Of a DNA stretch of 64,000 nucleotides, positions 33,359 to 42,515 are shown in pieces; the stretch's first letter is position 1; each line of letters begins with the position of its first letter. The stretch is from Phytopseudomonas punonensis. Its GTDB lineage: Bacteria > Pseudomonadota > Gammaproteobacteria > Pseudomonadales > Pseudomonadaceae. The stretch is from positions 59,430 through 123,429 of the forward strand of contig NZ_FRBQ01000012.1 in NCBI RefSeq assembly GCF_900142655.1, read 5' to 3'. The position numbers and the translations under genes were made by a program. A model generated the notes under the pieces. The model was given only the letters and a program-made list of their open reading frames with translations. It had not been told where the DNA came from and searched no databases.

Positions 33359-34243
33359 TTAGGCAGTCGCGCCGCGCAACTGCTTGAGCAGACGAGCGCC
33401 GAAGACGTTGATCAGCAACCCGAGCATCACGACCGCCGCACCCAACCACTGTACGCTGCTCAGCGCTTCACCGAGAAACAGCCATGCCGAGCTGAGGCCG
33501 ATCACCGGCACCAGCAGGGAGAACGGTGCTACTTGGCTGGCGGGATAGCGTGACAGCAGGCGGCTCCACAGGCCGTAGCCCAGCAGCGTAGCGACAAAAG
33601 CCAGGTAGGCGATGGCCAGCAGGGAGTTCAGCGAAATACTGCGCAGCGCTGTCTCAATCTGCGCAGGCCCTTCGAGCATCAACGATAGCGCCAGGAATGG
33701 CAGCGGTGGAATCAGGCTGCCCCATACCACCAGGCTGACCAGGTTCACCTTGCCGATACGCTTGGTGACCACGTTGCCCAGCCCCCACATTGCCGCCGCG
33801 CACAGCGTCAGTACGAAGCCTGCGAGCGTGAAGGCGCGCCCGCTCTCGCTGCCGATCAGCAGCAGGCCTGCCGCGGCTATCACCAGGCCGATCAGGCTGC
33901 TGCGCCGCACCGTCTCGCCGATGAACAGCGCCGCGAACCCCAGGGTGAAGAACGCCTGCGCCTGTAGAACCAGTGAGGCAAGGCCGGCAGGCATGCCGAC
34001 ATACATTGCCGAGAACAGAAAGGCGAACTGCCCGAGGGAAATGGTCAGGCCGTAAGCCAGTAACCACCGCAGCGGCATGTCCGGGCGGCGAATGAAGAGG
34101 ATCGCGGGAAAGGCGGCCAGCATGAAGCGCAGGGCGCCGAGCAGCATCGGTGGTACGCCTTCCAGGCCGACCTTGATGACCACGAAGTTGACGCCCCAGG
34201 CGATGATCACCACAGCGGCCAGCAGAATATCCTTGGGTGTCAT
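33359..34243 (-). CDS. EamA/DMT-family transporter
   Basis: A 294-residue inner-membrane protein with about ten hydrophobic helices in two EamA repeats, beginning MTPKDILLAAVVIIAWGVNF. Each repeat has the typical WGxxxVxxK start and a PxxLLGALRFMLAA segment. DMT transporters of this type export amino acids or other metabolites; the substrate is unknown. ATG 34243 has GAGG upstream. The open frame extends 35 codons further, but that part would run into the crc terminator and lacks a site. Confidence 0.88.
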   Translation of the reverse strand: MTPKDILLAAVVIIAWGVNFVVIKVGLEGVPPMLLGALRFMLAAFPAILFIRRPDMPLRWLLAYGLTISLGQFAFLFSAMYVGMPAGLASLVLQAQAFFTLGFAALFIGETVRRSSLIGLVIAAAGLLLIGSESGRAFTLAGFVLTLCAAAMWGLGNVVTKRIGKVNLVSLVVWGSLIPPLPFLALSLMLEGPAQIETALRSISLNSLLAIAYLAFVATLLGYGLWSRLLSRYPASQVAPFSLLVPVIGLSSAWLFLGEALSSVQWLGAAVVMLGLLINVFGARLLKQLRGATA

Positions 34244-34350
34244 GGGCGCGGCCTCGTGTGGTGGTATGCAGACGCGCAGGCTAGCGCGGATGGTTCGCGC
34301 TGACACGCCACAGTTGGCGGTGTTTTTCCCCATACAGAACCCGCGCAAAT

Positions 34351-34381
34351 AAAAACGCCCCGAACAGGTCGGGGCGTTTTT
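34351..34381 (-). terminator. Rho-independent terminator after crc
   Basis: AAAAACGCCCCGA (34351-34363) and TCGGGGCGTTTTT (34369-34381) are perfect 13-base complements around a 5-base loop. The hairpin begins 17 bp after the crc stop and separates crc from the EamA gene on the same strand. Symmetric A/T runs mean it could work both ways. Confidence 0.93.
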
Positions 34382-34397
34382 GGCGGTGCGGCATCGA

Positions 34398-35177
34398 TCA
34401 GACGGTCAGCGTCCAATCGTAGTCGACGATCAGCGGCGCATGCTGAGAGAAGCGTGGCTGACGCGGCAGGCGTGCGGTGCGAACACTGCGGCGCATGCCC
34501 GGGGTGAGCAGTTGATAGTCGAAGCGATAGCCCAGGTTGAGCATCTCAGCCTGTTCGTTATCTGGCCACCAGCTGTACTGGTCAGCCTCGCGATTGACCT
34601 CACGCAGGGCATCGACATAACCCATCGCCCCGGTGACTTCGTCCATCCAGGCGCGCTCGGGCGCCATGAAACCGGGCGATTGCTGGCAGTCGCGCCAGTT
34701 CTTCGCGTCCAGCTTCTGATGGGCAACGTACAGCGAACCACAGTAGATATAGTCGCGGCGCTTGCGGCGTTGCTTGTCCAGGTACTTGGAGAAATCGTCC
34801 ATGAACTTGAATTTCTGATTCAGGTTCTCGTCACCGCCCATGCCCGAAGGCATCAGCAGCGTGGCAATACTCACTTTGTCGAAATCAGCCTGCAGGTAGC
34901 GCCCGTAGCGGTCGGCTGTTTCAAAGCCGAGCCCGCTGATTACCGCCTTGGGTTGCAACCGCGAATACAGCGCCACGCCACCTTGGCTTGGTACTTCTGC
35001 ATCGCAGGCATAGAGGAAATAGCCATCCAGTTGGAGGGCTTGGTCGTCCAGCTCAAAGGCGGAGGCGCGGGTATCCTGCAGGCAGATCACGTCGGCATTC
35101 TGTGCTTGCAGCCAACTGAGCAAACCGCGCTCGACTGCAGCATGAATACCATTCACGTTCACACTGATGATCCGCAT
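34398..35177 (-). CDS. crc: Catabolite repression control protein Crc
   Basis: Acts with Hfq to repress translation of catabolic mRNAs carrying CA motifs when preferred carbon sources are present. The 259-residue protein has the exonuclease III/endonuclease fold (start MRIISVNVNGIHAAVERGLL, then ADVICLQDTRA and FDYQLLTPGM). Divergence from true AP endonucleases, e.g. Asp in CLQDTRA where nucleases have the metal-binding Glu, fits a non-nuclease role. Divergent adjacency to pyrE is the classic pseudomonad arrangement. Confidence 0.95.
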   Translation of the reverse strand: MRIISVNVNGIHAAVERGLLSWLQAQNADVICLQDTRASAFELDDQALQLDGYFLYACDAEVPSQGGVALYSRLQPKAVISGLGFETADRYGRYLQADFDKVSIATLLMPSGMGGDENLNQKFKFMDDFSKYLDKQRRKRRDYIYCGSLYVAHQKLDAKNWRDCQQSPGFMAPERAWMDEVTGAMGYVDALREVNREADQYSWWPDNEQAEMLNLGYRFDYQLLTPGMRRSVRTARLPRQPRFSQHAPLIVDYDWTLTV

Positions 35178-35270
35178 AAATGGCCCCCAAAAACACGTGC
35201 GTGTATGATACCTGAGCTAGACGTCGTTTAGTAATTCAAAGCCACATCCTGTGCTGCCTCAAGGTCTTTC

Positions 35271-35912
35271 ATGCAAACGTATCAGCGCGATTTCATTCGA
35301 TTTGCCATCGAGCGAGGCGTTCTGCGCTTCGGCCAGTTCACCCTCAAGTCAGGTCGTGTGAGCCCGTACTTCTTCAACGCCGGCTTGTTCGACAGTGGTT
35401 TGGCGCTTGCCAAGCTGGGGCGTTTCTACGCAGCGGCTGTGGTGGATAGCGGTATCTCCTTCGATGTGCTGTTTGGCCCGGCCTACAAAGGCATTCCGCT
35501 GGCAGCCAGTACCGGTGTGGCCCTGGCTGAGCACCATGGCATCGATACGCCCTGGTGCTTCAACCGCAAGGAAGCCAAGGATCACGGCGAAGGCGGTACC
35601 CTCGTTGGTGCGCCGCTCAATGGCCGCATTCTGATCATCGATGACGTGATCACCGCCGGCACCGCGATCCGCGAAGTGATGCAGATCATCGGGGCGCAGA
35701 ACGCGCAGGCGGCAGGCGTGCTTATCGCTCTGGATCGTCAGGAGCGTGGCCGTGGCGAGCTGTCGGCGATTCAGGAGGTCGAGCGTGACTTCGGTATTCC
35801 GGTGGTCAGCATCGTTTCCTTACAGCAAGTGCTGGAATATCTGGCCGATGATGCTGAACTGAAACAACACCTGCCTGCCGTTGAAGCCTACCGGGCCGAA
35901 TTCGGTATCTGA
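35271..35912 (+). CDS. pyrE: Orotate phosphoribosyltransferase PyrE
   Basis: Converts orotate and PRPP to OMP in pyrimidine synthesis. The 213-residue protein has FTLKSGRVSPYFFNAG, the GPAYKGIPLA loop, FNRKEAKDHGEGG (flexible loop) and the PRPP-binding motif ILIIDDVITAGTAI. It is divergent from crc and followed 27 bp later by a DUF4124 gene. Confidence 0.97.
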   Translation: MQTYQRDFIRFAIERGVLRFGQFTLKSGRVSPYFFNAGLFDSGLALAKLGRFYAAAVVDSGISFDVLFGPAYKGIPLAASTGVALAEHHGIDTPWCFNRKEAKDHGEGGTLVGAPLNGRILIIDDVITAGTAIREVMQIIGAQNAQAAGVLIALDRQERGRGELSAIQEVERDFGIPVVSIVSLQQVLEYLADDAELKQHLPAVEAYRAEFGI

Positions 35913-35938
35913 CCCCGGCTCGCCAAGAGAACGTTTCT

Positions 35939-36532
35939 ATGTCCACTTCGCCGCTGATGCGCCGCACCCTTTGGCTTGGCCTGTTGCTGCCGCTGTGGGC
36001 GAATGCTGCCGAGATGTACCGCTACACCAACGCGCAGGGCGTGATCGTGATCGACCGCCAGGGCGTGCCCAGCGAGTTCATCGCCAAGGGCTATGAAGTG
36101 CTCAACGACCAGGGGCGTGTGGTGCGTGTAGTGCCGCCGGCGCCGACTGCCGAAGAGATGCAGAAGATCCTCGCTGATCGCGAGCGAGCGAAATCCGACG
36201 CCCAGTTGCTGCGCCTGTACAGCAGCCTCGAAGACGTTGACCGTGCCCAGGCGCGCAAGCTTGCCGAGCTCGACGGGTTGATCGGTGTGGCCACTGGCAA
36301 CCTGCAGTCAGTGCGTCAGCAGCAGGCCAATCTGCAGAAACAGGCCGCCGATCAGGAGCGGGCAGGGCGACCGGTTCCGGATCAACTGCTTGGGCAGATC
36401 AGCGGGCAGCGTGATGAGCAGGTGCGGCTCAAGAAGGAGATCGAGCGCTACCAGGCAGCGCGTGCCCAGGCGCAAAGTATCTTTGCGGCAGATCGGTCGC
36501 GGGTTAGCGAGCTGCTCGGGCAGGGTCGTTAG
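35939..36532 (+). CDS. Exported DUF4124-domain coiled-coil protein
   Basis: A 197-residue protein with signal peptide (MRRTLWLGLLLPLWANA) and then a short DUF4124 domain (EMYRYTNAQGVIVIDRQGVPSEFIAKGYEVL). A long charged region follows, rich in heptad-like Leu/Ala/Gln (about 85-190) and likely coiled coil. The function is unknown. It probably shares the pyrE transcript. Confidence 0.82.
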   Translation: MSTSPLMRRTLWLGLLLPLWANAAEMYRYTNAQGVIVIDRQGVPSEFIAKGYEVLNDQGRVVRVVPPAPTAEEMQKILADRERAKSDAQLLRLYSSLEDVDRAQARKLAELDGLIGVATGNLQSVRQQQANLQKQAADQERAGRPVPDQLLGQISGQRDEQVRLKKEIERYQAARAQAQSIFAADRSRVSELLGQGR

Positions 36533-36575
36533 GCCGAGTGATCAGGCTGTCGCGCTTCTCAGGCGTGGCAGCGGC

Positions 36576-36974
36576 TCAGCGGCGCGGAACTGAGCGGGTA
36601 CGACCGCTGCTGTCGATAGCCACGAACACAAAAACGGCTTCCGTGACCTTGCGCCATTCGCTGGATAGCGGGTCATCGCTCCACACCTCTACCAGCATCT
36701 GAATCGAGCTGCGGCCGACTTCCAGTGCCTGGGTATAGAAGGACAGCTGCGCGCCGACCGGTACCGGAACCAGAAACGCCATGCGATCGATCGCCACAGT
36801 CGCTACGCGGCCTGCAGCCACCTTGCTGGCCATGGCAGTACCGGCCAGATCCATCTGCGAAACCAGCCAGCCGCCGTAAATGTCACCGAAACCATTGGTC
36901 TCGCGCGGTAGCGCGGTGATTTGCAGGGCCAGATCGCCTTGGGGGATCGGGTCTTCTTGTTCGAAGTCTTTCAT
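36576..36974 (-). CDS. YciA-type hotdog acyl-CoA thioesterase
   Basis: A 132-residue hotdog-fold protein. The segment ETNGFGDIYGGWLVSQMDLAGTAMA carries the YciA/ACOT hotdog helix with its Asp, and VATVAIDRMAFLVPVPVGAQL is the family's second strand block. It hydrolyses acyl-CoA; chain-length preference is unknown. It is transcribed away from the pst promoter region. Confidence 0.9.
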   Translation of the reverse strand: MKDFEQEDPIPQGDLALQITALPRETNGFGDIYGGWLVSQMDLAGTAMASKVAAGRVATVAIDRMAFLVPVPVGAQLSFYTQALEVGRSSIQMLVEVWSDDPLSSEWRKVTEAVFVFVAIDSSGRTRSVPRR

Positions 36975-37154
36975 CTGTTCACGGCTCGCGGCGCAGTGGT
37001 GAACCCTGCAGTGCAGGGGCCGGGGAAGTATAACGACTGGCTGGTCGCGCTGCGACCTTAGGGGCTTTATGAAAAGTACCTTTATTCATATAGACCCTAT
37101 CGCGTTGTAGACGCCTGCGCACGCGCATTCGCGTATCCCGCATGCTCACCAGCG

Positions 37155-37210
37155 CCGTCATCCAACTGTCATATAGATTACATAGAGTGGTCATATCGGC
37201 TGACGATACT
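37155..37210 (+). promoter_or_regulatory. PhoB box array and -10 of the pstS promoter
   Basis: Four 7-mers with 4-base spacers (11 bp period) match the Pho-box half site CTGTCAT: CCGTCAT 37155, CTGTCAT 37166, ATTACAT 37177 and TGGTCAT 37188. A GATACT -10 follows at 37205-37210, ten bases after the last repeat, where PhoB replaces a -35. The mRNA leader would be about 100 bases. The remaining interval 36975-37318 shows no gene. Confidence 0.9.
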
Positions 37211-37318
37211 GAGCCCGTCCCAACTGACACGACCCCAATCGTGAGAAGACGGTAAACCGGGCGCTACGACCACGGCACGCCGGCCTCTCGATGATTACCA
37301 CTCTGCTAGGAGCAAGGC

Positions 37319-38287
37319 ATGAAACTGAAGCGTTTGATGGCGGCCATGACTTTCGTCGCTGCTGGCGTCGCTACCGCCAATGCGGTTGCCGCTGTCGATC
37401 CGGCCATTCCGGCCTACGAAAAGACTTCGGGCGTATCGGGCAACCTGTCCAGCGTCGGCTCTGACTCTCTGGCCAACCTGATGACCCTGTGGGCTGAGAC
37501 CTACAAGCAGTCGTACCCGAACGTGAACATCCAGATTCAGGCTGCCGGTTCTTCCACCGCACCACCCGCGCTGACCGAAGGTACCGCCAATCTCGGGCCG
37601 ATGTCGCGCGCTATGAAAGACAGCGAAATTCAGGCCTTCGAGCAGAAGTATGGCTACAAGCCGACCGCCGTTCCGGTCGCCATCGACGCCCTGGCTGTCT
37701 TCGTCCATAAGGATAACCCGATCAAGCAGCTGACCATGCAGCAGGTCGATGCGATCTTCTCCAGCACCCGCCTGTGCGGCGAGCCCAAGGACGTTAAAAA
37801 CTGGGGCGAGCTGGGTCTGAGCGGCGAGTGGGCTGCCAAGCCGATTCAGCTGTTTGGCCGTAACTCGGTCTCCGGCACCTACGGCTACTTCAAGGAAGAA
37901 GCCCTGTGCAAAGGCGACTTCAAGTCCAACGTCAACGAGCAGCCGGGTTCGGCTTCCGTGGTGCAGTCGATCTCCAGCACCGTCAACGCCATCGGTTACT
38001 CGGGCATTGGCTACCGCACCGCCAGCGTGCGCGCCGTTCCGCTGGTCAACAAGAAGGGCGAGGTCGAAGAAGCCAACGAAACCAACGCACTGTCGGGCAA
38101 ATACCCGCTGGCGCGCTTCTTCTACATCTACGTGAACAAGGCGCCTAACAAGCCGCTGAGCCCGCTGGATGCCGAGTTCCTCAAGCTGATCCTCTCCAAG
38201 CAGGGCCAGGACGTAGTGGTCAAGGACGGCTACATTCCGCTGCCGCTCAAGGTCATCGAGAAGACTCGCAAGGAACTGGGTCTGTAA
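37319..38287 (+). CDS. pstS: Periplasmic phosphate-binding protein PstS
   Basis: High-affinity phosphate receptor of the PstSCAB importer. The 322-residue precursor has a signal peptide ending near residue 24 (ATANAVA). Phosphate-contact segments are SVGSDSLANLMTLWAE, AGSSTAPPALTEGTANLGPMSR and GRNSVSGTYGYFKEEAL. Two Cys residues (CGEPKD and ALCKGDF) could form a disulfide. TAGGAGC precedes the ATG. It has its own Pho promoter and is followed by a terminator-like hairpin. Confidence 0.97.
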   Translation: MKLKRLMAAMTFVAAGVATANAVAAVDPAIPAYEKTSGVSGNLSSVGSDSLANLMTLWAETYKQSYPNVNIQIQAAGSSTAPPALTEGTANLGPMSRAMKDSEIQAFEQKYGYKPTAVPVAIDALAVFVHKDNPIKQLTMQQVDAIFSSTRLCGEPKDVKNWGELGLSGEWAAKPIQLFGRNSVSGTYGYFKEEALCKGDFKSNVNEQPGSASVVQSISSTVNAIGYSGIGYRTASVRAVPLVNKKGEVEEANETNALSGKYPLARFFYIYVNKAPNKPLSPLDAEFLKLILSKQGQDVVVKDGYIPLPLKVIEKTRKELGL

Positions 38288-38310
38288 GTCGACTGCGGTA
38301 AGCAATCCCG

Positions 38311-38340
38311 AAGCCCGCCTCTCTTTGAGAGGTGGGCTTT
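38311..38340 (+). terminator. Terminator/attenuator between pstS and pstC
   Basis: AAGCCCGCCTCTC (38311-38323) pairs with GAGAGGTGGGCTT (38327-38339) over 13 bp with one G-U pair and a 3-base loop; only a short T-run follows. It probably ends most pstS transcripts, allowing pstS to be made in excess over the permease genes. Confidence 0.8.
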
Positions 38341-38343
38341 GCT

Positions 38344-38387
38344 GCGTCACCGTACTGTAACTTTTCTGTCATACAGTCGCGTTAGAT
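38344..38387 (+). promoter_or_regulatory. Second PhoB box array, for pstC
   Basis: GCGTCAC 38344, CTGTAAC 38355 and CTGTCAT 38366 follow the same 11 bp period; the last two form a near-consensus 18-bp Pho box. A TTAGAT -10 lies at 38382-38387. This gives pstCAB-phoU a phosphate-regulated promoter separate from that of pstS. Confidence 0.85.
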
Positions 38388-38453
38388 TGGCCAGGCTCGC
38401 GAAATAGACGAAAAATACGGCGCGCTCATGGCCGCGCAGAGACGCTCTCACCT

Positions 38454-40739
38454 ATGAATGACTTGCCAAGTGACCCCATGACCGCCTCTCCAAATTCCCT
38501 CGTGCTGGACTTCAACACCCCGGCCCTGCAACGCAAGCGCCGCATACGCGCGTTCAAGGATCGCCTGGCGCGCTGGTGCGTATCCATCGGTGGCCTGGCC
38601 GTGCTCGGCGCCATCACCCTGATCTTTTTCTACCTCGCCTATGTCGTGCTGCCGATGTTCCAGGGCGCCGATCTCGAGAAGCGCGAGGCCATCCAGCCCG
38701 CCTGGTTGGCCGATGCGGGCAAGCCGCTGCTGATGACGCTCGAAGAGCAGAACCAGGTCGGCATGCGCCTGGCCCGCGACGGTAAAATCCAGTTCTTCAA
38801 TGCCAAGACCATGCAGGCGCTGACCAGCGTCGAGTTGCCGTTGCCGGCCGGTAGCGAGGTGGTATCGGTGGGTGAAGATCAGCCGGGCAGCCACCGCATT
38901 GCCCTGGGCCTTTCCAACGGTCAGGCGCTGGTGTTCGAGCACACCTACCGCATCACCTACCCGAACGACGTCAAGACCATCACCCCGGCCATCGTCTACC
39001 CGTTCGGTGAAACCCCACTGACCATCGACCAACAGGGTCGTCCGCTTGAGCACATGGGTATCAGCGTGAACAGCGGTACGCTGCTGCTCGCCGGCTCCGT
39101 GGGCAGCGAGCTGCAGGTGCTGAGCCTGAGCCGCGAAGAGAACATGATGACCGGCGAAGTTGAGGTCAGCGAAGAGCGCTTGGCGTTGCCGCAGATCGCC
39201 GAGCCGATCAAAGAGCTGATCATCGATCCGCGTCAGCAATGGCTGTTCGTGATCAATGGCCGCGCCACCGCCGATGTTTTCGATCTGCGTGCCAAGGCGC
39301 TCAACGGCCGCTACAAACTGCTCAACGACGGTTCTCGTGAAATCACCCACGCCACCTCGCTGCTGGGCGGCATTTCGTTGCTGATCGGCGACAGCACCGG
39401 CGGCATTCGCCAGTGGTTCATGGTGCGTGACGAAGATGGCAAGTCCTCGCTCAAGCAGGTCCGTGAATTCCAGCTGGCGGACAGCCCGATCAGCCAGATC
39501 ATCTCCGAAGAGCGACGCAAGGGTTTCATTGCCTTGGACGAGAAGGGCAACCTGGGCATCTTTCACAGCACCGCACACCGCACGCTGCTGGTCGAGCCGG
39601 TTGCCGAAGGCCACAACATCGCCGCGCTGTCACCCCGTGCCAACCGCGCGCTGGTCGAGGCCAATGGCAAGATCGAACGCATCCTTATCGACAACCCGCA
39701 CCCGGAAATTTCCTGGAGTTCGCTGTGGGGCAAGGTCTGGTACGAGAACTATGACAAGCCGGCCTACGTGTGGCAGTCGACCTCCGCCAGCACCGACGCC
39801 GAGCCCAAGCTGAGCCTGGCGCCGCTGGCCTTCGGTACGCTCAAGGCAGCCTTCTACGCCATGCTGCTGGCCGCGCCGCTGGCCATCGCTGCGGCAATCT
39901 ACACCGCTTACTTCATGGCGCCGGCCATGCGCGGCAAGGTCAAGCCGGTGATCGAGCTGATGGAAGCGCTGCCGACGGTGATCCTCGGCTTCTTCGCCGG
40001 CCTGTTTCTCGCGCCCTACGTCGAGGGGCACCTACCCGGTATCTTCAGCCTGCTGATTTTCACGCCGATAGGCATCCTGCTGGCCGGTTACATCTGGAGC
40101 CGTCTGCCGGAGTCCGTGCGCCTGCGCGTGCCGGATGGCTGGGAAGCCGCGCTGCTGATCCCGGTGATCCTGCTGGTCGGTGTCGTGTCGCTGAGCATGA
40201 GTGGCCACCTGGAGAACTGGCTGTTCGACGGCAACATGCGTGGCTGGTTGAGCAATGATCTGGGCATCCCTTTCGACCAGCGCAACGCCCTAGTGGTGGG
40301 TCTGGCCATGGGCTTCGCGGTGATCCCGAATATCTACTCGATCGCCGAAGACGCCGTGTTCAGCGTGCCCAAAAGCCTGACCTTCGGCTCCCTGGCGCTC
40401 GGTGCTACGCCGTGGCAGACCCTGACACGTGTGGTAATTCTGACTGCCAGCCCGGGCATCTTCTCGGCGGTGATGATCGGCATGGGCCGCGCCGTCGGCG
40501 AAACCATGATCGTGCTGATGGCCACTGGCAACACGCCAATCATGGACATGAACATCTTTGAAGGTCTGCGCACGCTGGCCGCCAACGTAGCGGTGGAAAT
40601 GCCCGAGTCGGAAGTCGGCGGTACCCATTACCGGGTGCTGTTCCTCTCCGCACTGGTGCTGCTGTCGTTCACCTTCGTCATGAACACCTTGGCCGAGCTG
40701 GTGCGTCAGCGCCTGCGCGTCAAGTACGCTTCGCTCTGA
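38454..40739 (+). CDS. pstC: Phosphate ABC transporter permease PstC with large periplasmic insert
   Basis: Inner-membrane permease half of the Pst importer. At 761 residues it is more than twice the E. coli protein. After TM1 (about 40-65) comes a hydrophilic region of roughly 390 residues with repeated beta-rich segments (e.g. GKIQFFNAKTMQALTSVEL, DEKGNLGIFHSTAH), suggesting a beta-propeller in the periplasm. The conserved permease domain starts near 455 (LAPLAFGTLKAAFYAMLLAAP), with the EAA-like loop FGSLALGATPWQTLTRVV. Such extended PstC forms occur in other pseudomonads; the role of the insert is unknown. Confidence 0.93.
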   Translation: MNDLPSDPMTASPNSLVLDFNTPALQRKRRIRAFKDRLARWCVSIGGLAVLGAITLIFFYLAYVVLPMFQGADLEKREAIQPAWLADAGKPLLMTLEEQNQVGMRLARDGKIQFFNAKTMQALTSVELPLPAGSEVVSVGEDQPGSHRIALGLSNGQALVFEHTYRITYPNDVKTITPAIVYPFGETPLTIDQQGRPLEHMGISVNSGTLLLAGSVGSELQVLSLSREENMMTGEVEVSEERLALPQIAEPIKELIIDPRQQWLFVINGRATADVFDLRAKALNGRYKLLNDGSREITHATSLLGGISLLIGDSTGGIRQWFMVRDEDGKSSLKQVREFQLADSPISQIISEERRKGFIALDEKGNLGIFHSTAHRTLLVEPVAEGHNIAALSPRANRALVEANGKIERILIDNPHPEISWSSLWGKVWYENYDKPAYVWQSTSASTDAEPKLSLAPLAFGTLKAAFYAMLLAAPLAIAAAIYTAYFMAPAMRGKVKPVIELMEALPTVILGFFAGLFLAPYVEGHLPGIFSLLIFTPIGILLAGYIWSRLPESVRLRVPDGWEAALLIPVILLVGVVSLSMSGHLENWLFDGNMRGWLSNDLGIPFDQRNALVVGLAMGFAVIPNIYSIAEDAVFSVPKSLTFGSLALGATPWQTLTRVVILTASPGIFSAVMIGMGRAVGETMIVLMATGNTPIMDMNIFEGLRTLAANVAVEMPESEVGGTHYRVLFLSALVLLSFTFVMNTLAELVRQRLRVKYASL

Positions 40740-40752
40740 GGACTGCAAGACT

Positions 40753-42429
40753 ATGTCCGTGAAAAAGCACAACATGAAATCTTGGTTCAAGAGCGGTTCG
40801 CCCTGGATCTGGATGAACGCGGGTGCGGTATCCATCGCAATCATCATGACCGTGGGTCTGTTGGCGGTCATCGCTACCCGTGGCCTGGCGCATTTCTGGC
40901 CGGCCGACATCATCGAAGCCAGTTATCAGATCCCGGGCCAGGAAGCCAAGCTGATGGCCGGCGAAGTGGTGCAGAAGGAAGAAATTCCGCGCGCCCGGCT
41001 GGCTTCCGCCGGGCTGCCGGTGAGCGTCGAGGGCGGCGAGTTCATGACCCGCGAGCTGCTCAAGGTCGGTAACCGCGACCTGTACGGCGCCGACTTTTCC
41101 TGGGTGGTCGGCGAATGGCTGGGCGAGCAGCGCACGCCTGCCGATCTGACCGCCTTCGAGCGTCGCGAGTGGGGCAACTTCTACGGCTACCTGGTCAACG
41201 TCAAGGAACAAGGCCGGCTGGTCGCCGAGGGCGATGCCGCCTGGGGCGAATTGCAGAAGCGCCTGGAGCGTGTCGACGAGCTGCACGGCGAAATCGTCAA
41301 ACTGGAGAAGCGCGATATCGGCCGCATCAACGCCGGTCTCGAGCGTGTGCGTCTGCAGACCCGCAAGCTGGAACTCGCTGGCGAGCTGACCGATGCCGCC
41401 AAAGCCGATCTGGCCGCCGAACGCGCGGGCTGGGATGCCGAGTACAAGGTGCTGGAAGCCGAACTCAACGCCCGCCATCAGCAATTCAATCGCGACAGCA
41501 TGACCGTGCGCTCGGCTGACGGCCGCGAGCAGGAGATCAGTCTCGGCAAGGTGGTGCGCGCCTATCGCCCGAACGCCATGTCGACTATGGACAAGCTCGG
41601 CTTCTACGGCAGCAAGCTGTGGGAATTCGTCAGCGATGATCCGCGGGAAGCGAACACCGAGGGCGGTATCTTCCCGGCAATTTTCGGCACCATCATGATG
41701 ACCCTGATCATGGCGGTGATCGTCACCCCGTTCGGCGTGATCGCCGCTATCTACCTGCGTGAGTACGCCAAACAGGGCCCGCTGACCCGAGTGATACGCA
41801 TCGCGGTGAACAACCTGGCCGGCGTTCCGGCCATCGTCTACGGCGTGTTCGGCCTGGGGTTCTTCGTTTATGTACTGGGTGGCTCGATCGATCGCCTGTT
41901 CTTCCCGGAAGCCGCGCCGGCGCCAACCTTCGGCACGCCCGGCCTGTTGTGGGCCTCGCTGACCCTGGCGCTGCTCGCCGTGCCGGTGGTGATCGTCGCT
42001 ACCGAGGAAGGCCTGGCGCGGATTCCGCGGGCGCTGCGCGAAGGTTCGCTGGCCCTCGGCGCGACCAAGGTCGAAACCCTGTGGCGCGTGGTGCTGCCAA
42101 TGGCCAGCCCGGCGATGATGACCGGCCTGATTCTCGCTGTGGCCCGTGCCGCCGGTGAAGTGGCGCCGCTGATGCTGGTCGGTGTGGTCAAGCTGGCGCC
42201 GAGCCTGCCGGTGGATGGCAACTATCCTTACCTGCACCTCGACCAGAAGATCATGCACCTGGGCTTCCATATCTATGATGTCGGCTTCCAGAGCCCCAAC
42301 GTCGAGGCGGCGCGCCCGCTGGTTTACGCCACCGCGCTGCTGCTGGTACTGGTGATCGCGATTCTCAACCTGACGGCCGTTTACCTGCGCAATCACCTGC
42401 GCGAGAAGTACAAGGCCCTGGATCATTAA
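40753..42429 (+). CDS. pstA: Phosphate ABC transporter permease PstA with coiled-coil insert
   Basis: Partner permease of PstC, 558 residues against about 300 in E. coli. TM1 (about 17-40) is followed by a hydrophilic insert of about 250 residues. Its middle (LQKRLERVDELHGEIVKLEK and onward to about 255) is strongly coiled-coil-like. The standard permease domain begins near 310 (IFPAIFGTIMMTLIMAVIV), with the EAA loop EGSLALGATKVETLWRVVLP. It starts 13 bp after pstC; the two inserts may form one periplasmic structure (inference). Confidence 0.93.
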   Translation: MSVKKHNMKSWFKSGSPWIWMNAGAVSIAIIMTVGLLAVIATRGLAHFWPADIIEASYQIPGQEAKLMAGEVVQKEEIPRARLASAGLPVSVEGGEFMTRELLKVGNRDLYGADFSWVVGEWLGEQRTPADLTAFERREWGNFYGYLVNVKEQGRLVAEGDAAWGELQKRLERVDELHGEIVKLEKRDIGRINAGLERVRLQTRKLELAGELTDAAKADLAAERAGWDAEYKVLEAELNARHQQFNRDSMTVRSADGREQEISLGKVVRAYRPNAMSTMDKLGFYGSKLWEFVSDDPREANTEGGIFPAIFGTIMMTLIMAVIVTPFGVIAAIYLREYAKQGPLTRVIRIAVNNLAGVPAIVYGVFGLGFFVYVLGGSIDRLFFPEAAPAPTFGTPGLLWASLTLALLAVPVVIVATEEGLARIPRALREGSLALGATKVETLWRVVLPMASPAMMTGLILAVARAAGEVAPLMLVGVVKLAPSLPVDGNYPYLHLDQKIMHLGFHIYDVGFQSPNVEAARPLVYATALLLVLVIAILNLTAVYLRNHLREKYKALDH

Positions 42430-42443
42430 GGTGGCTGCAGGCC

Positions 42444-42481
42444 GCAGCGCGAGGTGCCGGGCCTGACCCGGCCAGCGCTGC
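42444..42481 (+). repeat. Intercistronic hairpin between pstA and pstB
   Basis: Outer arms GCAGCGC/GCGCTGC (42444-42450, 42475-42481) and inner arms CCGGG/CCCGG (42457-42461, 42467-42471) form a two-part stem with no T-run. It may stabilise the upstream mRNA end or adjust pstB expression. Confidence 0.5.
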
Positions 42482-42515
42482 AGCTTGAAGCCTGTAGCCC
42501 CGAAGGAGACTATTG

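Noticed and set aside
37295..42426. Large minus-strand open frames opposite pstS, pstC and pstA
   Set aside because: All are reverse complements of pst genes with His/Gln/Arg-rich translations and no initiation signals.
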